64,000 nucleotides of DNA from Mesorhizobium sp. CA14. GTDB taxonomy: Bacteria > Pseudomonadota > Alphaproteobacteria > Rhizobiales > Rhizobiaceae. The stretch is from positions 248,001 to 312,000 of the forward strand of contig NZ_JAIUHR010000003.1 of NCBI RefSeq assembly GCF_020165195.1, written 5' to 3'. This document shows, in pieces, positions 25,786 to 35,347 of the stretch; the stretch's first letter is position 1; every line of letters starts with the position of its first letter. Under the pieces are notes generated by a model. That model worked only from the letters and a program-made list of their open reading frames with translations. It was not told the origin of the DNA and searched no databases. The position numbers and the translations under genes were made by a program.

Positions 25786-25962
25786 CGCGGGTTTGATTCA
25801 GGGATCGAACTCGGCTTCAGGCTGGCGGGCATCAAGGGTGAGCGCGCCGAACTGCAGACCATGCTTCGTCGTGGCAAAATCAACGACCACACGGCGCGCA
25901 AGCTGTTTACCGAGATCACCTTCTCCGAAGCGATCCTCAAGGGCCGCGAACCGCGGGATTAG
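25786..25962 (+). pseudogene. Remnant of a cation:proton antiporter C-terminal tail
   Basis: The frame ending at TAG 25962 reads GIKGERAELQTMLRRGKIND followed by HTARKLFTEITFSEAILKGR. This is the pattern of the cytoplasmic tail of NhaP/CPA1-type antiporters (ERxxLxxLRRxGKIxDxxxRxLxxEIDLxEA). Codon choice looks coding. There is no start codon or membrane domain upstream: the frame begins just after the ldtP terminator. Probably the leftover 3' end of a deleted gene. The family match is from memory of the motif, not a search. Confidence 0.5.
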
Positions 25963-26088
25963 AAGCGGGTGCGCTTGTCTTGGCGCAAACCGGCCAGCAA
26001 ATTTCGCGCCGCAAACGTGGCGGCCCGAAAACAACTGTGTTAATGCGCGGCGACCTCGCAGACCTCCGGCCCCAAGGGAAAGCAAGCC

Positions 26089-27402
26089 ATGTCAAATGCA
26101 GCGGCAGCCTCCAGCAAATTCGAATCCTTCTTCGAGACCACGCTTGCCGACGCCGATCCGGAAATCTTCGGCGCCATCCGCAACGAACTCGGTCGCCAGC
26201 GCCATGAAATCGAGCTGATCGCTTCCGAAAACATCGTATCGCGCGCCGTGCTCGAAGCGCAGGGCTCGATCATGACCAACAAATACGCCGAGGGCTATCC
26301 GGGCAAGCGTTACTATGGCGGCTGCCAGTTCGTCGACGTGGCGGAGGAACTGGCCATCGAGCGCGCGAAGAAGCTGTTCGGCTGCAACTTCGCCAATGTC
26401 CAGCCGAATTCCGGCAGCCAGATGAACCAGGCGGTGTTCCTGGCGCTGCTGCAGCCCGGCGACACCTTCATGGGCCTCGACCTGAATTCCGGCGGCCACC
26501 TCACCCACGGCTCGCCGGTCAATATGAGCGGCAAGTGGTTCAAGGTCGTCTCCTACGGCGTGCGCAAGGACGATCACCTGCTCGACATGGACGCGATCGA
26601 GAAGACCGCGCATGAGATGAAGCCGAAGCTGATCCTGGCCGGCGGTACCGCCTATTCGCGGATTTGGGACTGGAAGCGCTTCCGCGAAATCGCCGATTCG
26701 ATCGGCGCCTATCTCATGGTCGACATGGCGCATATCGCCGGCCTCGTCGCCGGCGGCATGCACCCGTCGCCGCTGCCCCACGCCCATGTCGTGACCACGA
26801 CGACCCACAAGTCGCTGCGCGGCCCGCGCGGCGGCATGATCCTGTGCAATGACGAGGAGATCGCCAAGAAGATGAACTCGGCGGTGTTCCCGGGCCTGCA
26901 GGGCGGGCCGCTGATGCATGTCATCGCCGCCAAGGCGGTGGCGCTCGGCGAAGCCCTGAAGCCGAGCTTCAAGGCCTATGCCGAAAGCATCGTCGCCAAC
27001 GCCAAGGCGCTGGCCTCGAGCCTGCAGGAGACGGGCCTCGATATCGTCTCGGGCGGCACCGACAATCATTTGATGCTGGTCGATCTTCGTCCGAAGAACG
27101 CCACCGGCAAGCGCGCTGAGGCAGCTCTCGGCCGCGCCAACATCACCTGCAACAAGAACGGCATCCCGTTCGATCCGGAAAAGCCGTTCGTCACCTCGGG
27201 CGTGCGGCTCGGCACGCCGGCCGGCACCACGCGCGGCTTTGGACAGGCTGAATTCCGCGAGATCGGCAAGCTAATCGCCGAGGTGCTGGACGGTCTGAAG
27301 GTGGCGAATTCCGACGACGGCAATGCGGCGGTCGAGGCTGCGGTAAAGGGCAAGGTCACGGCGCTGACCGATCGCTTCCCGCTCTACCCTTACCTCGGTT
27401 GA
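26089..27402 (+). CDS. glyA: Serine hydroxymethyltransferase (GlyA)
   Basis: 437-residue PLP enzyme interconverting serine + THF and glycine + 5,10-methylene-THF, the main one-carbon source. [23 protein letters not shown] and [20 protein letters not shown] are canonical. The PLP lysine is Lys241 in [13 protein letters not shown]. The end, [17 protein letters not shown], matches folate-binding residues. ATG 26089 follows AAGGGAAAG. Placed before nrdR and the riboflavin genes as in other rhizobia, but separated from nrdR by an exported hypothetical. Confidence 0.97.
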   Translation: MSNAAAASSKFESFFETTLADADPEIFGAIRNELGRQRHEIELIASENIVSRAVLEAQGSIMTNKYAEGYPGKRYYGGCQFVDVAEELAIERAKKLFGCNFANVQPNSGSQMNQAVFLALLQPGDTFMGLDLNSGGHLTHGSPVNMSGKWFKVVSYGVRKDDHLLDMDAIEKTAHEMKPKLILAGGTAYSRIWDWKRFREIADSIGAYLMVDMAHIAGLVAGGMHPSPLPHAHVVTTTTHKSLRGPRGGMILCNDEEIAKKMNSAVFPGLQGGPLMHVIAAKAVALGEALKPSFKAYAESIVANAKALASSLQETGLDIVSGGTDNHLMLVDLRPKNATGKRAEAALGRANITCNKNGIPFDPEKPFVTSGVRLGTPAGTTRGFGQAEFREIGKLIAEVLDGLKVANSDDGNAAVEAAVKGKVTALTDRFPLYPYLG

Positions 27403-27506
27403 TCCTTCTGCCGGCTGCCCGCCCTCGGTTGACCGGGCGCCGCGCGTCATCTTTTATCCTGCGCTTGCGCCGCTCCTCCAGGGCGGCGCGGCTTACTGGA
27501 GATCCG

Positions 27507-28097
27507 ATGATGCGTACTTCCCGTCTCGCCGCGGCCTTGCTTGGCTCGCTTGCCGCCTTCGCCACTTCCGCCGTGATGGCCCAGGACGAAACGAAGCCGG
27601 ATGCTGATTTGCCCGCCACCAATACCTTCGGCAGGTGGACCACCATCATCGATACGCTCGATACCGGGCAGGACGCGCACAAGACCTGCGCCGCCTCGAC
27701 GGCTTTCCTCGACGGCAACGGCAATGCGGGCTCCCTGACGCTGTCGATCTCGACCGGCGACGCGCTGCCGCCGGATGCGTATCCGACCATCATGTTCATT
27801 ATCGACAACAAGACCCTGCCGACCGGCAACAAGATCGCCGCGACCTTCGGCGACCCCGGCGTGAAGGTCGCCACGACCGTAAGCTCCAACGCGGCCGCCG
27901 GTGGTCGCCCCAGCTGGATGGTCGACAACCAGGCCAAGACCAGCCTTGCCTTGCTGCGCGCCATGCGCAAGGTCACCTCGCTCGATGTGGTCTTCGGCAA
28001 GCAAGCCGTCGCGAGCATCCCGATGGATGGCTTCACCAAGGCCTATCGCAATCTCGGCACGTCCTGCGGGTTTTCGACCAAGGACGTCGCGCCCTGA
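27507..28097 (+). CDS. Exported hypothetical protein
   Basis: 196-residue protein with a signal peptide (MMRTSRLAAALLGSLAAFATSAVMA, cleavage before QDE). The mature domain has two cysteines (KTCAAST about residue 55 and TSCGFST near the C-terminus) that could form a disulfide. A beta-rich pattern runs between, with SWMVDNQAKTSLALLRAMRK and the final FTKAYRNLGTSCGF. The AYRNLxxxCGF ending recalls periplasmic invasion-associated-locus-like proteins, but I do not assign it there. ATG 27507 or the adjacent ATG 27510 are both possible. No partner gene suggests a role. Confidence 0.75.
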   Translation: MMRTSRLAAALLGSLAAFATSAVMAQDETKPDADLPATNTFGRWTTIIDTLDTGQDAHKTCAASTAFLDGNGNAGSLTLSISTGDALPPDAYPTIMFIIDNKTLPTGNKIAATFGDPGVKVATTVSSNAAAGGRPSWMVDNQAKTSLALLRAMRKVTSLDVVFGKQAVASIPMDGFTKAYRNLGTSCGFSTKDVAP

Positions 28098-28240
28098 CGC
28101 TTGTTGGCCGGCCGGGCAGGGCGCTGGCAATCTTGCTCGCGCCTCGCTATCTCTGAGGTACGAAAAGGTCTTTCCTTTGCCGAGACGGCAAAAGGCACTA
28201 AGCCTTCCGCCATCTGAGAATCGCGAACCCAAGGCTCCCC

Positions 28241-28720
28241 ATGCGCTGCCCCTATTGCCAGTCCGAAGATACGCAGGTGAAGGATTCGCGTCCCGCCGAG
28301 GATGGCGCGGCGATCCGCAGGCGGCGGGTGTGCCCTGATTGCGGCGGCCGCTTCACCACCTTCGAGCGCGTCCAGTTGCGCGACCTCGTCGTCATCAAGA
28401 AGTCCGGCCGCAAGGTGCCTTTCGATCGTGACAAGCTGCTGCGCTCCGTCGAGATTGCCGTGCGCAAGCGCAATGTCGACCCCGAGCGCATCGACCGCGC
28501 CGTCACCGGCATCGTGCGCCAGCTCGAAAGCTCCGGCGAAACCGAGATCGCTTCAGGCGAGGTCGGCCGGCTGGTCATGGAGGCGCTGAAGTCGCTGGAT
28601 GACGTCGCCTATGTCCGCTTCGCCTCGGTCTATCGCAATTTCCGCGAGGCCAGGGATTTTCACGAGCTGCTTGGCGAACTGAAGGGCGATGAGGAAAAAA
28701 GCGAAGAGGGCGCCGGCTGA
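28241..28720 (+). CDS. nrdR: Transcriptional repressor NrdR
   Basis: 159-residue regulator of ribonucleotide reductase genes. The N-terminal zinc ribbon has [17 protein letters not shown] and [13 protein letters not shown] (four cysteines), followed by an ATP-cone from [20 protein letters not shown] to about residue 140. Binds NrdR boxes with dATP/ATP as effector. Two bases separate its stop from ribD, so the two are coupled. The short acidic tail ([12 protein letters not shown]) is unremarkable. Confidence 0.97.
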   Translation: MRCPYCQSEDTQVKDSRPAEDGAAIRRRRVCPDCGGRFTTFERVQLRDLVVIKKSGRKVPFDRDKLLRSVEIAVRKRNVDPERIDRAVTGIVRQLESSGETEIASGEVGRLVMEALKSLDDVAYVRFASVYRNFREARDFHELLGELKGDEEKSEEGAG

Positions 28721-28722
28721 TC

Positions 28723-29850
28723 ATGGCGGGACCACGACTGGAAGAGGCCGCGCAGGCGGCCCTTGATCGCCGTTTCATGGCCGCGGCCATCAGGCTGTCG
28801 CGCCGCAATGCCGGCCGTACTTCGACCAACCCTTCCGTCGGCACCATCATCGTACGCGACGACGGCGCCGGTCCGATGATCGTCGGCACCGGCGTGACGG
28901 CCGTGGGTGGCCGGCCGCATGCAGAGACCGAGGCGCTGGCCGAAGCCGGCGAGCTCGCGCGCGGTGCGACGGCTTACGTTACTCTGGAGCCTTGCGCCCA
29001 TCACGGCCGCACGCCGCCCTGTGCCAACGCACTGGTCAATGCCGGCATCGCGCGCGTCGTCGGCGCGGCCAGCGATCCCGATCCGCGCGTCTCCGGCAAG
29101 GGCTACGCCATCCTGCGCGCCGCCAGTGTCGAGGTGGTGGAGAAAGTGCTGGCCGCCGAGGCCGCCGAGCAGATGGCCGGCTATCTGACTCGTTCTCTGA
29201 AAAAACGCCCGGAAGTAACTCTGAAGCTTGCGCTTTCGAGCGACGGAAAGATCGGCCGCAAAGGCGCCGGCCAGGTTGCCATCACCGGCGAGATCGCACG
29301 GCGCGATGTCTATCTGATGCGCGCCGAGTCCGACGCCATCCTGGTCGGCATCGGCACCGCGCTGGAGGATGATCCGGCGCTGACCGTGCGCCTGCCGGGA
29401 CTGGAGAACCGCTCGCCGGCGCGCATCATCCTCGATCGGCAGATCCGGCTTCCGGAGACGTCCAAGCTGGTTTCCGGCATCGACCGCGTGCCACTCTATG
29501 TCGCCGCATGTCTGGAAGCCGACCCGCACCGGCGGGCAGCGCTCGAACGCGCCGGCGTGCGCTTCATCGGCACCGAAACCTATGCTGGCGTCGTCGCCTT
29601 GCCGGAGTTGCTCGAAGACCTTGCCGCGCTTGGCATGGCGAGCGTTTTGGTTGAAGGCGGAGCCACGGTGGCCAAGGCCTTCCTCGAGGAAGATCTTGTC
29701 GACCGCATTGTCCTCTTCCAAGGCCCGGACGCCATTGGCGAGCACGGCATTGCATCGCCCATCGACGCCGACCACATCCCGGCTGGATTTCGCAAGCTGC
29801 GCGACATGCGCTTCGGCGAGGACAGTTACGCCGAGTGGGTAAGACCATGA
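28723..29850 (+). CDS. ribD: Riboflavin biosynthesis deaminase/reductase (RibD)
   Basis: 375-residue bifunctional enzyme for the second and third steps of riboflavin synthesis. The N-terminal deaminase has the zinc motif HAETEAL and PCAHHGRTPPCANAL (residues about 65-100). The C-terminal reductase starts near residue 160 (RPEVTLKLALSSDGKIG) and has the NADPH-site VLVEGGATVAKAFLEEDLVDRI. ATG 28723 is the usual start. Its TGA stop lies on the first arm of a hairpin repeat (29843-29891). Confidence 0.96.
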   Translation: MAGPRLEEAAQAALDRRFMAAAIRLSRRNAGRTSTNPSVGTIIVRDDGAGPMIVGTGVTAVGGRPHAETEALAEAGELARGATAYVTLEPCAHHGRTPPCANALVNAGIARVVGAASDPDPRVSGKGYAILRAASVEVVEKVLAAEAAEQMAGYLTRSLKKRPEVTLKLALSSDGKIGRKGAGQVAITGEIARRDVYLMRAESDAILVGIGTALEDDPALTVRLPGLENRSPARIILDRQIRLPETSKLVSGIDRVPLYVAACLEADPHRRAALERAGVRFIGTETYAGVVALPELLEDLAALGMASVLVEGGATVAKAFLEEDLVDRIVLFQGPDAIGEHGIASPIDADHIPAGFRKLRDMRFGEDSYAEWVRP

Positions 29851-29891
29851 GCCCAAAAAGTGAGAACCGGTTTTTGGATAAGATCACGGTC
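29843..29891. repeat. Two-tier hairpin repeat at the ribD stop codon
   Basis: Inner arms CCAAAAA (29853-29859) and TTTTTGG (29871-29877) are perfect around GTGAGAACCGG. Outer arms GACCATGA (29843-29850) and TCACGGTC (29884-29891) have one mismatch. Same family as 23181 and 56825. The ribD stop codon (29848-29850) is part of the left arm. Confidence 0.85.
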
Positions 29892-29911
29892 AAAACGAAA
29901 GACGCTCTCTG

Positions 29912-30529
29912 ATGTTTACGGGAATTGTGACTGATGTCGGTACGGTTGCGAGCGTGAAGCCGCTCGCCGAAGGCATCGGCCTGCGCATCGACACCGCCTA
30001 TCATCCAGAAACGATCGCGATAGGTGCTTCGATCTCCTGCGGCGGCGTCTGCCTCACCGTCACGGCGCTGCCCGAGCATGGGTCCAACGCGCGCTGGTTT
30101 GAGGTCGAGGCCTGGGAGGAAGCGCTCAGGCTGACCACCGCTTCGAGTTGGAAATCCGGCACCCGGATCAATCTGGAACGGGCACTGAAGATCGGCGACG
30201 AGCTCGGCGGCCATATCGTCTCCGGCCATATCGACGGCACCGCCGAGATCGTCGAACGCAAGGAAGAGGGCGATGCCGTGCGCTTCACGCTGGAAGCGCC
30301 GCGCCATCTGGCGAAGTTCATCGCGCCCAAAGGTTCGGTTGCCCTCGACGGCACCTCGCTCACCGTCAACAAGGTCGAAGGCACCCGCTTCGACGTGCTT
30401 CTCATCCATCATTCGCTGAGCGTCACCACCTGGGGCGAGCGCCAGGCCAGCGATCGCGTCAACATCGAGATCGACACCATGGCCCGCTATGCCGCGCGCC
30501 TGGCGGAGGCCGCGAAAGAGGGGCTGTGA
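29912..30529 (+). CDS. ribE: Riboflavin synthase alpha subunit
   Basis: 205-residue enzyme that dismutates two 6,7-dimethyl-8-ribityllumazine into riboflavin. Two lumazine-binding repeats are visible: MFTGIVTDVGTVASV at residue 1 and IVSGHIDGTAEIVERKEEGD near residue 100. SCGGVCLTV and GTSLTVNKVE are the paired substrate loops. It follows ribD after the 61-bp repeat-containing spacer. Named ribE in rhizobial usage (ribC in others). Confidence 0.95.
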   Translation: MFTGIVTDVGTVASVKPLAEGIGLRIDTAYHPETIAIGASISCGGVCLTVTALPEHGSNARWFEVEAWEEALRLTTASSWKSGTRINLERALKIGDELGGHIVSGHIDGTAEIVERKEEGDAVRFTLEAPRHLAKFIAPKGSVALDGTSLTVNKVEGTRFDVLLIHHSLSVTTWGERQASDRVNIEIDTMARYAARLAEAAKEGL

Positions 30530-30628
30530 ACTAAAGCAGGTCGTGAGGCCGCGCCGTTCAACACTGCGTCTCGCTTCACTTCTGCTCGCGCCCCTCGTAA
30601 GCTTTTCACCTGGCCGGAGGGAAAAGCT

Positions 30629-31618
30629 ATGGCCAACCCGTCGCAACAAGTCATGAGGCTGGGTTTCGGATTTGCCGTATCACAGGCGCTGCGCGTCGTC
30701 ATCGAACTCGGTATTCCCGATCTTCTGGCTGCCGGCGAGCAGTCGGTCGAAGACTTGGCCGCCGCCACGAACGCGGACGCGGAGCCGCTCTACCGCGTGA
30801 TGCGGCTTTTGGCACCGGAGGGCGTCTTCACTGAAAATCGCCCTCGTCAATTTGCCTTGACGGAGGTCGGCGCGGCGCTTCGTTCCGATCGGCCCGGACC
30901 GCGCGACTTCATCCGGATGATCAACAGCGAGGCCTATCTTGCGTTCGAGCAGCTTCTGCATTCCGTCCGCACTGGAAAGCCGGCCTTCGACAAGGTATTC
31001 GGAAGCCCGAGATTCGATTGGCTTTCGACCCACCCGGAACAGGCTGCCCTGTTTCAGCGCGCCATGGTCGCCTTGAGCCAAGGCAGCAACGAAGCGGTCG
31101 CCGACGCCTATGATTTCAGCCGATATACGCGGGTCGTCGATGTCGGCGGTGGGCATGGACAGCTTCTCTCGGCCATCCTGGCCCGCAATCCCCATTTGAG
31201 CGGCGTTCTGCTCGATCTGCCGTCCGGGGTGGCGGCGGCGCGCCGGGGCGCTGGCGGCGATCTGCCGCGGACCGACTTCATCGCAGGCGACTTCTTCGAG
31301 AATGTCCCGGCTGGCGATATCTATGTGATTAAGAAGGTCATCCACGACTGGAACGATGAACGCGCGGGGCTGATCCTGCGCCGTTGCCGCGAGGCTATGC
31401 CAACGCATGGCAGGGTGCTCGTGGCCGAGACGCTCGTCCCTCCGGGCGACGAACCTGCCCAGATCAAGGCCATCGATGTGGTCATGCTCGCGGTCACCGG
31501 CGGCCTTGAGCGGACCGAGGCGCAATATGCCAGGCTGTTCCAGGGCGCAGGGCTGAAGCTCGAGCGAGTGATCGACACCAGCGCACCGATCTCGATCCTT
31601 GAGGCTTCGCCTGCCTAG
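30629..31618 (+). CDS. SAM-dependent O-methyltransferase, hydroxyneurosporene/O-demethylpuromycin type
   Basis: 329-residue class I methyltransferase with an N-terminal winged-helix dimerisation domain (VSQALRVVIELGIPDLLAAG, residues 15-90) and a Rossmann SAM domain. Motif I is VVDVGGGHGQLLSAIL, followed by LLDLPSG. The VIKKVIHDWNDERAGLILRRCREAM segment carries the usual catalytic His-Asp. Members methylate hydroxyl groups of polyketides, carotenoids or phenolics. It sits between ribE and ribH, which are normally adjacent in this group, so it is probably an insertion. I see nothing tying it to flavin chemistry. GAGGGAAAAG precedes ATG 30629. Confidence 0.85.
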   Translation: MANPSQQVMRLGFGFAVSQALRVVIELGIPDLLAAGEQSVEDLAAATNADAEPLYRVMRLLAPEGVFTENRPRQFALTEVGAALRSDRPGPRDFIRMINSEAYLAFEQLLHSVRTGKPAFDKVFGSPRFDWLSTHPEQAALFQRAMVALSQGSNEAVADAYDFSRYTRVVDVGGGHGQLLSAILARNPHLSGVLLDLPSGVAAARRGAGGDLPRTDFIAGDFFENVPAGDIYVIKKVIHDWNDERAGLILRRCREAMPTHGRVLVAETLVPPGDEPAQIKAIDVVMLAVTGGLERTEAQYARLFQGAGLKLERVIDTSAPISILEASPA

Positions 31619-31756
31619 CCAAACAAGTACCGAAACATCGTGCTGCCCGGGACCTGAATCCTTCGAGAGACAGAGCGTTGGTATCGGTCCGCCAATCTTC
31701 CGCTTGCGGTCAACCCGGCTTCGGCCTAAGTCACCGGCAACCCCCCGGAGACTTTT

Positions 31757-32251
31757 ATGGCTGGCACATCCCAACACGGCAAAGCGTTCATTCGTCCGAA
31801 GGCGAAGGCGCATCTGCTCATTGTCGAAGCGCGCTTTCACGACGATCTCGCCGACGCCCTGCTCGAAGGTGCGACCGGCGCGCTCGAGGAGGCCGGCGCC
31901 ACCTATGACGTGGTGACGGTTCCCGGCTCGCTCGAAATACCGGCCGTCATAACCTTCGCGCTCGATGGAGCGGCCGAAGGCGGCCCGCATTACGACGGCT
32001 TTGTTGCGCTCGGCACCGTCGTCCGTGGCGACACCTATCATTTCGACATCGTCGCCAATGAATCGAGCCGTGCTCTGATGGATCTTTCGGTGCAGGAGGC
32101 GATCGCGATCGGCAACGGCATCCTGACGACCGAGAACGACGCGCAGGCATGGGCGCGCGCGCGGAAGACGGAAGGCGACAAGGGCGGCTTCGCCGCGCGC
32201 GCGGCGCTGACCATGATCGCGCTCAAAGAGAAATTCGGAGCCCAATCGTGA
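31757..32251 (+). CDS. ribH: 6,7-dimethyl-8-ribityllumazine synthase
   Basis: 164-residue lumazine synthase, condensing 5-amino-6-ribitylaminouracil and dihydroxybutanone phosphate. Substrate motifs [18 protein letters not shown] and [23 protein letters not shown], with catalytic His in TYHFD, are present. The 138-bp leader does not match an FMN riboswitch as far as I can fold it by eye. The stop overlaps the nusB GTG start (GTGA), showing coupling. Confidence 0.95.
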   Translation: MAGTSQHGKAFIRPKAKAHLLIVEARFHDDLADALLEGATGALEEAGATYDVVTVPGSLEIPAVITFALDGAAEGGPHYDGFVALGTVVRGDTYHFDIVANESSRALMDLSVQEAIAIGNGILTTENDAQAWARARKTEGDKGGFAARAALTMIALKEKFGAQS

Positions 32252-32742
32252 CTGATCCCGCCTCGACCGGTGCGGTGCGCCACGCCAACAAGCGCGGTGC
32301 CGCCCGCCTTGCCGCCGTCCAGGCGCTCTATCAGATGGATGTGGCCGGCAGCGGCGTCTTCGAGATCACGGCCGAATACGAGGCCTTCCGTCTCGGCAAG
32401 GAAGTCGACGGCGCGCTCTATCGCGAGGCCGACGCGCAATGGTTCCGCGCCATCCTGACCGGCGTCGTCGAAAACCAGAAGACCATCGATCCCGTCATCC
32501 GCCAGGCGCTCACCGAGGACTGGCCGCTGTCGCGGCTCGATTCGACGCTGCGCGCCATCCTGCGCGCCGGCGTCTATGAATTGATGAAACGCGAGGACGT
32601 GCCGGTGGCCGTGATCGTCTCCGAATATGTCGACATCGCCAAGGCATTTTACGAGGAAGACGAGCCGAAGCTGGTGAACGCCGTGCTGGATCGCGTTTCG
32701 CGCCGGGTTCGCGGCGAGGGACGCGGCAAGGACGCTTCGTGA
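32248..32742 (+). CDS. nusB: Transcription antitermination factor NusB
   Basis: 164-residue all-helical antitermination and ribosome-assembly factor that pairs with NusE on box[25 protein letters not shown] and the C-terminal [40 protein letters not shown] are conserved. GTG 32248 overlaps the ribH stop by four bases. The conserved start position with [11 protein letters not shown] argues against longer frames. The next gene starts at GTG 32739, again overlapping. Confidence 0.95.
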   Translation: MTDPASTGAVRHANKRGAARLAAVQALYQMDVAGSGVFEITAEYEAFRLGKEVDGALYREADAQWFRAILTGVVENQKTIDPVIRQALTEDWPLSRLDSTLRAILRAGVYELMKREDVPVAVIVSEYVDIAKAFYEEDEPKLVNAVLDRVSRRVRGEGRGKDAS

Positions 32743-33962
32743 CGACCGCAACGGCCGCGGTCGCCGAGACCAGCAGGGAGGGGCGTCGCACGGCGGTGCT
32801 GCTTGCCGCAGCGCAGGCGATCGTCGGTTCGGCCGCGCCGATCGCCATTTCTCTCGGCGCGCTCGCCGGGCAATATCTGCTCGGCCCAGACAAGTCGCTC
32901 GCGACGGCGCCGGTCACCGGTTTCAATATCGGCGTGGCGCTGGGGGCCTTGCCGGCTGCCGCCATCATCCGCCGGCTCGGCCATCGCGGCGGCTTCATGA
33001 CAGGCACTGTCGTCACCGCGCTTGGTGGCCTGATCGCGACGCTCGCGCTCTTCCAGGCAAGCTTCTGGCTCTTCGCCTTCGGCCTCTGCGCCATTGGCGT
33101 CGGCGGCGCTTTCGTCCAGCAATTCCGCTTCGCGGCCGCCGACAATGCGCCGCCGCAGTTCAAGGCGCGCGCCATCTCCTTCGTGCTGGCCGGCGGCATC
33201 ATCACTGCAATTCTCGGGCCGCAGATCGTCATCTACACGCGCGAATTGCTGGCCCCGGTGATGTTCGCAGGATCCTTCGCCTCGATCCTGCCGTTGGCGG
33301 CGGTCGGCGCGCTCATCCTGTCGTTCCTGCGGGTTTCCTCACATGCGAACGCCGTGACCGAAGCCGCCGCAAGCGATGCCCGCCCGCTGATCGAGATCGT
33401 CACCCAGCCGCGCTTTGTCGCAGCACTGTTCTGCACCGTCGGCAGCTACGCGCTGATGAGCTTCGTCATGACCGGCGCGCCGCTCGCCATGGTCGGCTGC
33501 GGCCTGTCGGAGGACAATGCCACGCTTGGCATTTCCTGGCACGTCATGGCCATGTTCGGACCGAGCTTCTTCACCGGTTCGCTGATCCATCGCTTCGGCG
33601 CCGAGCGCATCGTCGCCACCGGCCTTGTCCTGTTGATCGGGTGCGGCGCAGTGGCGCTTTCCGGCCTGGCGCTGTGGCAGTTCTGGACAGCGCTGATCCT
33701 GCTCGGGCTCGGCTGGAATTTCGGTTTCATCGGCGCAACTGCAATGGTCGCCGCCAGCTACCGGCCCTCCGAGAAGAGCAAGGTCCAGGGTTTCCACGAC
33801 TTTGTCCTGTTCGGCTCCGTCGCCTTTGCCTCGCTGATGTCGGGCGCGATCTACAATGCCTGGGGCTGGACCATGCTGAACTGGATCGTCTTCCCGGTCG
33901 TGGCGCTCTGCTTCCTGGCGCTCGGGACCTTGAAGCTGACGGGCTTGCGCGCTGCCAGCTGA
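32739..33962 (+). CDS. MFS transporter coupled to nusB
   Basis: 407-residue 12-segment major facilitator. The loop 2/3 signature is degenerate ([16 protein letters not shown]), and [20 protein letters not shown] near residue 350 is a feature of a distinct rhizobial subgroup. Its GTG start overlaps the nusB stop, giving a translationally linked chain ribH-nusB-MFS. Membership of a flavin operon makes a flavin or pathway-metabolite exporter conceivable, but sequence alone does not support a substrate. Confidence 0.82.
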   Translation: MTTATAAVAETSREGRRTAVLLAAAQAIVGSAAPIAISLGALAGQYLLGPDKSLATAPVTGFNIGVALGALPAAAIIRRLGHRGGFMTGTVVTALGGLIATLALFQASFWLFAFGLCAIGVGGAFVQQFRFAAADNAPPQFKARAISFVLAGGIITAILGPQIVIYTRELLAPVMFAGSFASILPLAAVGALILSFLRVSSHANAVTEAAASDARPLIEIVTQPRFVAALFCTVGSYALMSFVMTGAPLAMVGCGLSEDNATLGISWHVMAMFGPSFFTGSLIHRFGAERIVATGLVLLIGCGAVALSGLALWQFWTALILLGLGWNFGFIGATAMVAASYRPSEKSKVQGFHDFVLFGSVAFASLMSGAIYNAWGWTMLNWIVFPVVALCFLALGTLKLTGLRAAS

Positions 33963-34121
33963 CATCACGCTGTCGGGACTGCCTGCGGCGCGTCCCTGGC
34001 CTGGGGAACAAAGATATTGCGCTGATCCCCTCAGTTATGAAACCGTGTACCCCGACTGGCCGTTATGGCCGTGCTCATATGCGCCCTCCGGATACTCGGT
34101 TCACAGCAAGGGATTTTCACA

Positions 34122-35033
34122 ATGTTTTCAATCCGAAAGCTCGCCGTAGCAGCCATCGCGCTCGGCATTGCCACGGCCTCGGCCAGTGCCCAGGTGGTCG
34201 TCTCCTCGAAGATCGATACCGAGGGTGGGGTGCTGGGCAACATCATCCAGCTCGTCCTCAACGCCAACAACATCAAGACGACCGACCGCATCCAACTGGG
34301 CGCGACGCCCGTGGTGCGCAAGGCGATCACCGCCGGCGAGATCGACATCTATCCCGAATACACCGGCAATGCCGCCTTCTTCTTCCAGAAGGCCGACGAT
34401 CCGGTCTGGAAGGATGCCGCCAAGGCTTACGCAACCGCCAAGAAACTCGATTATGACGCCAACAAGATCGTCTGGCTGTCGCCGTCGCCGGCCAACAACA
34501 CTTGGGCGATCGCGCTGCGCAAGGAAGTGGCCGACGAGAACAAGCTCGTCACCCTGACGGACTTTGGCAAATATGTCGCCGGCGGCGGCAAGGTGGTGCT
34601 GGCTGCTTCCGCCGAGTTCGTCAATTCGGCGGCGGCCCTTCCAGCCTTCCAGACCACCTATGGCTTCAAGTTGAAGCCCGACCAGCTGATCACGCTTTCC
34701 GGCGGCGACACTGCGGCGACCATCGCTGCCGCCGTCAACCAGACCAACGGCGCCAACGCCGCCATGGTCTATGGCACCGATGGCGGCATCCAGCCCTCCG
34801 GCCTCGTCGTGCTCGAGGACGACAAGAACGTGCAGCCTGTCTACCAGCCTGCGCCGATCATCCGCGAGAAGGTGCTGAAGGAACATCCCGAGATCGAGAC
34901 GCTGCTGAAGCCGATCTTCGCCAAGCTCGACCTCACCACGCTGCAGCAGCTCAACGGCCGCGTGCAACTGGGTGGTGAGCCCGCCAAGGGCGTGGCGGAG
35001 GACTTTTTGAAGAAGAACGGGTTCTTGAAGTAA
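34122..35033 (+). CDS. yehZ: ABC transporter substrate-binding protein, OsmF/YehZ type
   Basis: 303-residue periplasmic protein with a signal peptide (FSIRKLAVAAIALGIATASASAQ). The mature domain begins VVVSSKIDTEGGVLGNIIQLVLNANN, the OpuAC-like quaternary-amine family, and has TTDRIQLGATPVVRKAITAGEIDIYPEYTGNAAFF. Related proteins bind glycine betaine or related compatible solutes with low affinity. Gene order and lengths with the next three genes match E. coli yehZYXW. ATG 34122 has AAGGGA upstream. A palindromic repeat pair separates it from the permease gene. Confidence 0.9.
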   Translation: MFSIRKLAVAAIALGIATASASAQVVVSSKIDTEGGVLGNIIQLVLNANNIKTTDRIQLGATPVVRKAITAGEIDIYPEYTGNAAFFFQKADDPVWKDAAKAYATAKKLDYDANKIVWLSPSPANNTWAIALRKEVADENKLVTLTDFGKYVAGGGKVVLAASAEFVNSAAALPAFQTTYGFKLKPDQLITLSGGDTAATIAAAVNQTNGANAAMVYGTDGGIQPSGLVVLEDDKNVQPVYQPAPIIREKVLKEHPEIETLLKPIFAKLDLTTLQQLNGRVQLGGEPAKGVAEDFLKKNGFLK

Positions 35034-35084
35034 AAACCAGAAATAGCGACGCACGTGGGACAAGCGCGACCGCGGAAGCTGCCA

Positions 35085-35267
35085 ATCTCCCGCCTTGCGG
35101 GGGAGATGTCCGGCAGGACAGAGGGGGGTGCTGTCCCGCCGGCCTGTCAGCCAATCAAAGGCAAGTCCTTCGGCAGGCTTGCTTTTGAACCAACTCGAAT
35201 TCAGAGGCTGGCGTTCCTTCAACGCCCCCTCTGTCCTGCCGGACATCTCCCCCGCAAGGGGGGAGAT
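35085..35267. repeat. Inverted pair of GC-rich palindromic repeats within the yeh operon
   Basis: Copy 1 (35085-35140: ATCTCCCGCCTTGCGGGGGA, then GTCCGGCAGGAC) and copy 2 (35222-35267, reverse complement) are near-identical to the pair at 2664-2847. They fill the 314-bp gap between the binding-protein gene and the permease gene. A frame through copy 1 reads ISRLAGEMSGRTEGGAVPP. I see no other gene in the gap. Confidence 0.9.
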
Positions 35268-35347
35268 TGGATGTCGCCTAGGGTTTCGCCAATCTCCAAG
35301 GTAGCAACGTTTGCGAGGCCTCTAGTTCGTTATTCGGCGGAGGGTCG

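Noticed and set aside
31619..31756. FMN riboswitch before ribH
   Set aside because: The leader lacks the conserved AGGATCTTCGGGG-type start and the paired elements of the RFN fold as far as can be judged by eye. A covariance-model search would settle it.
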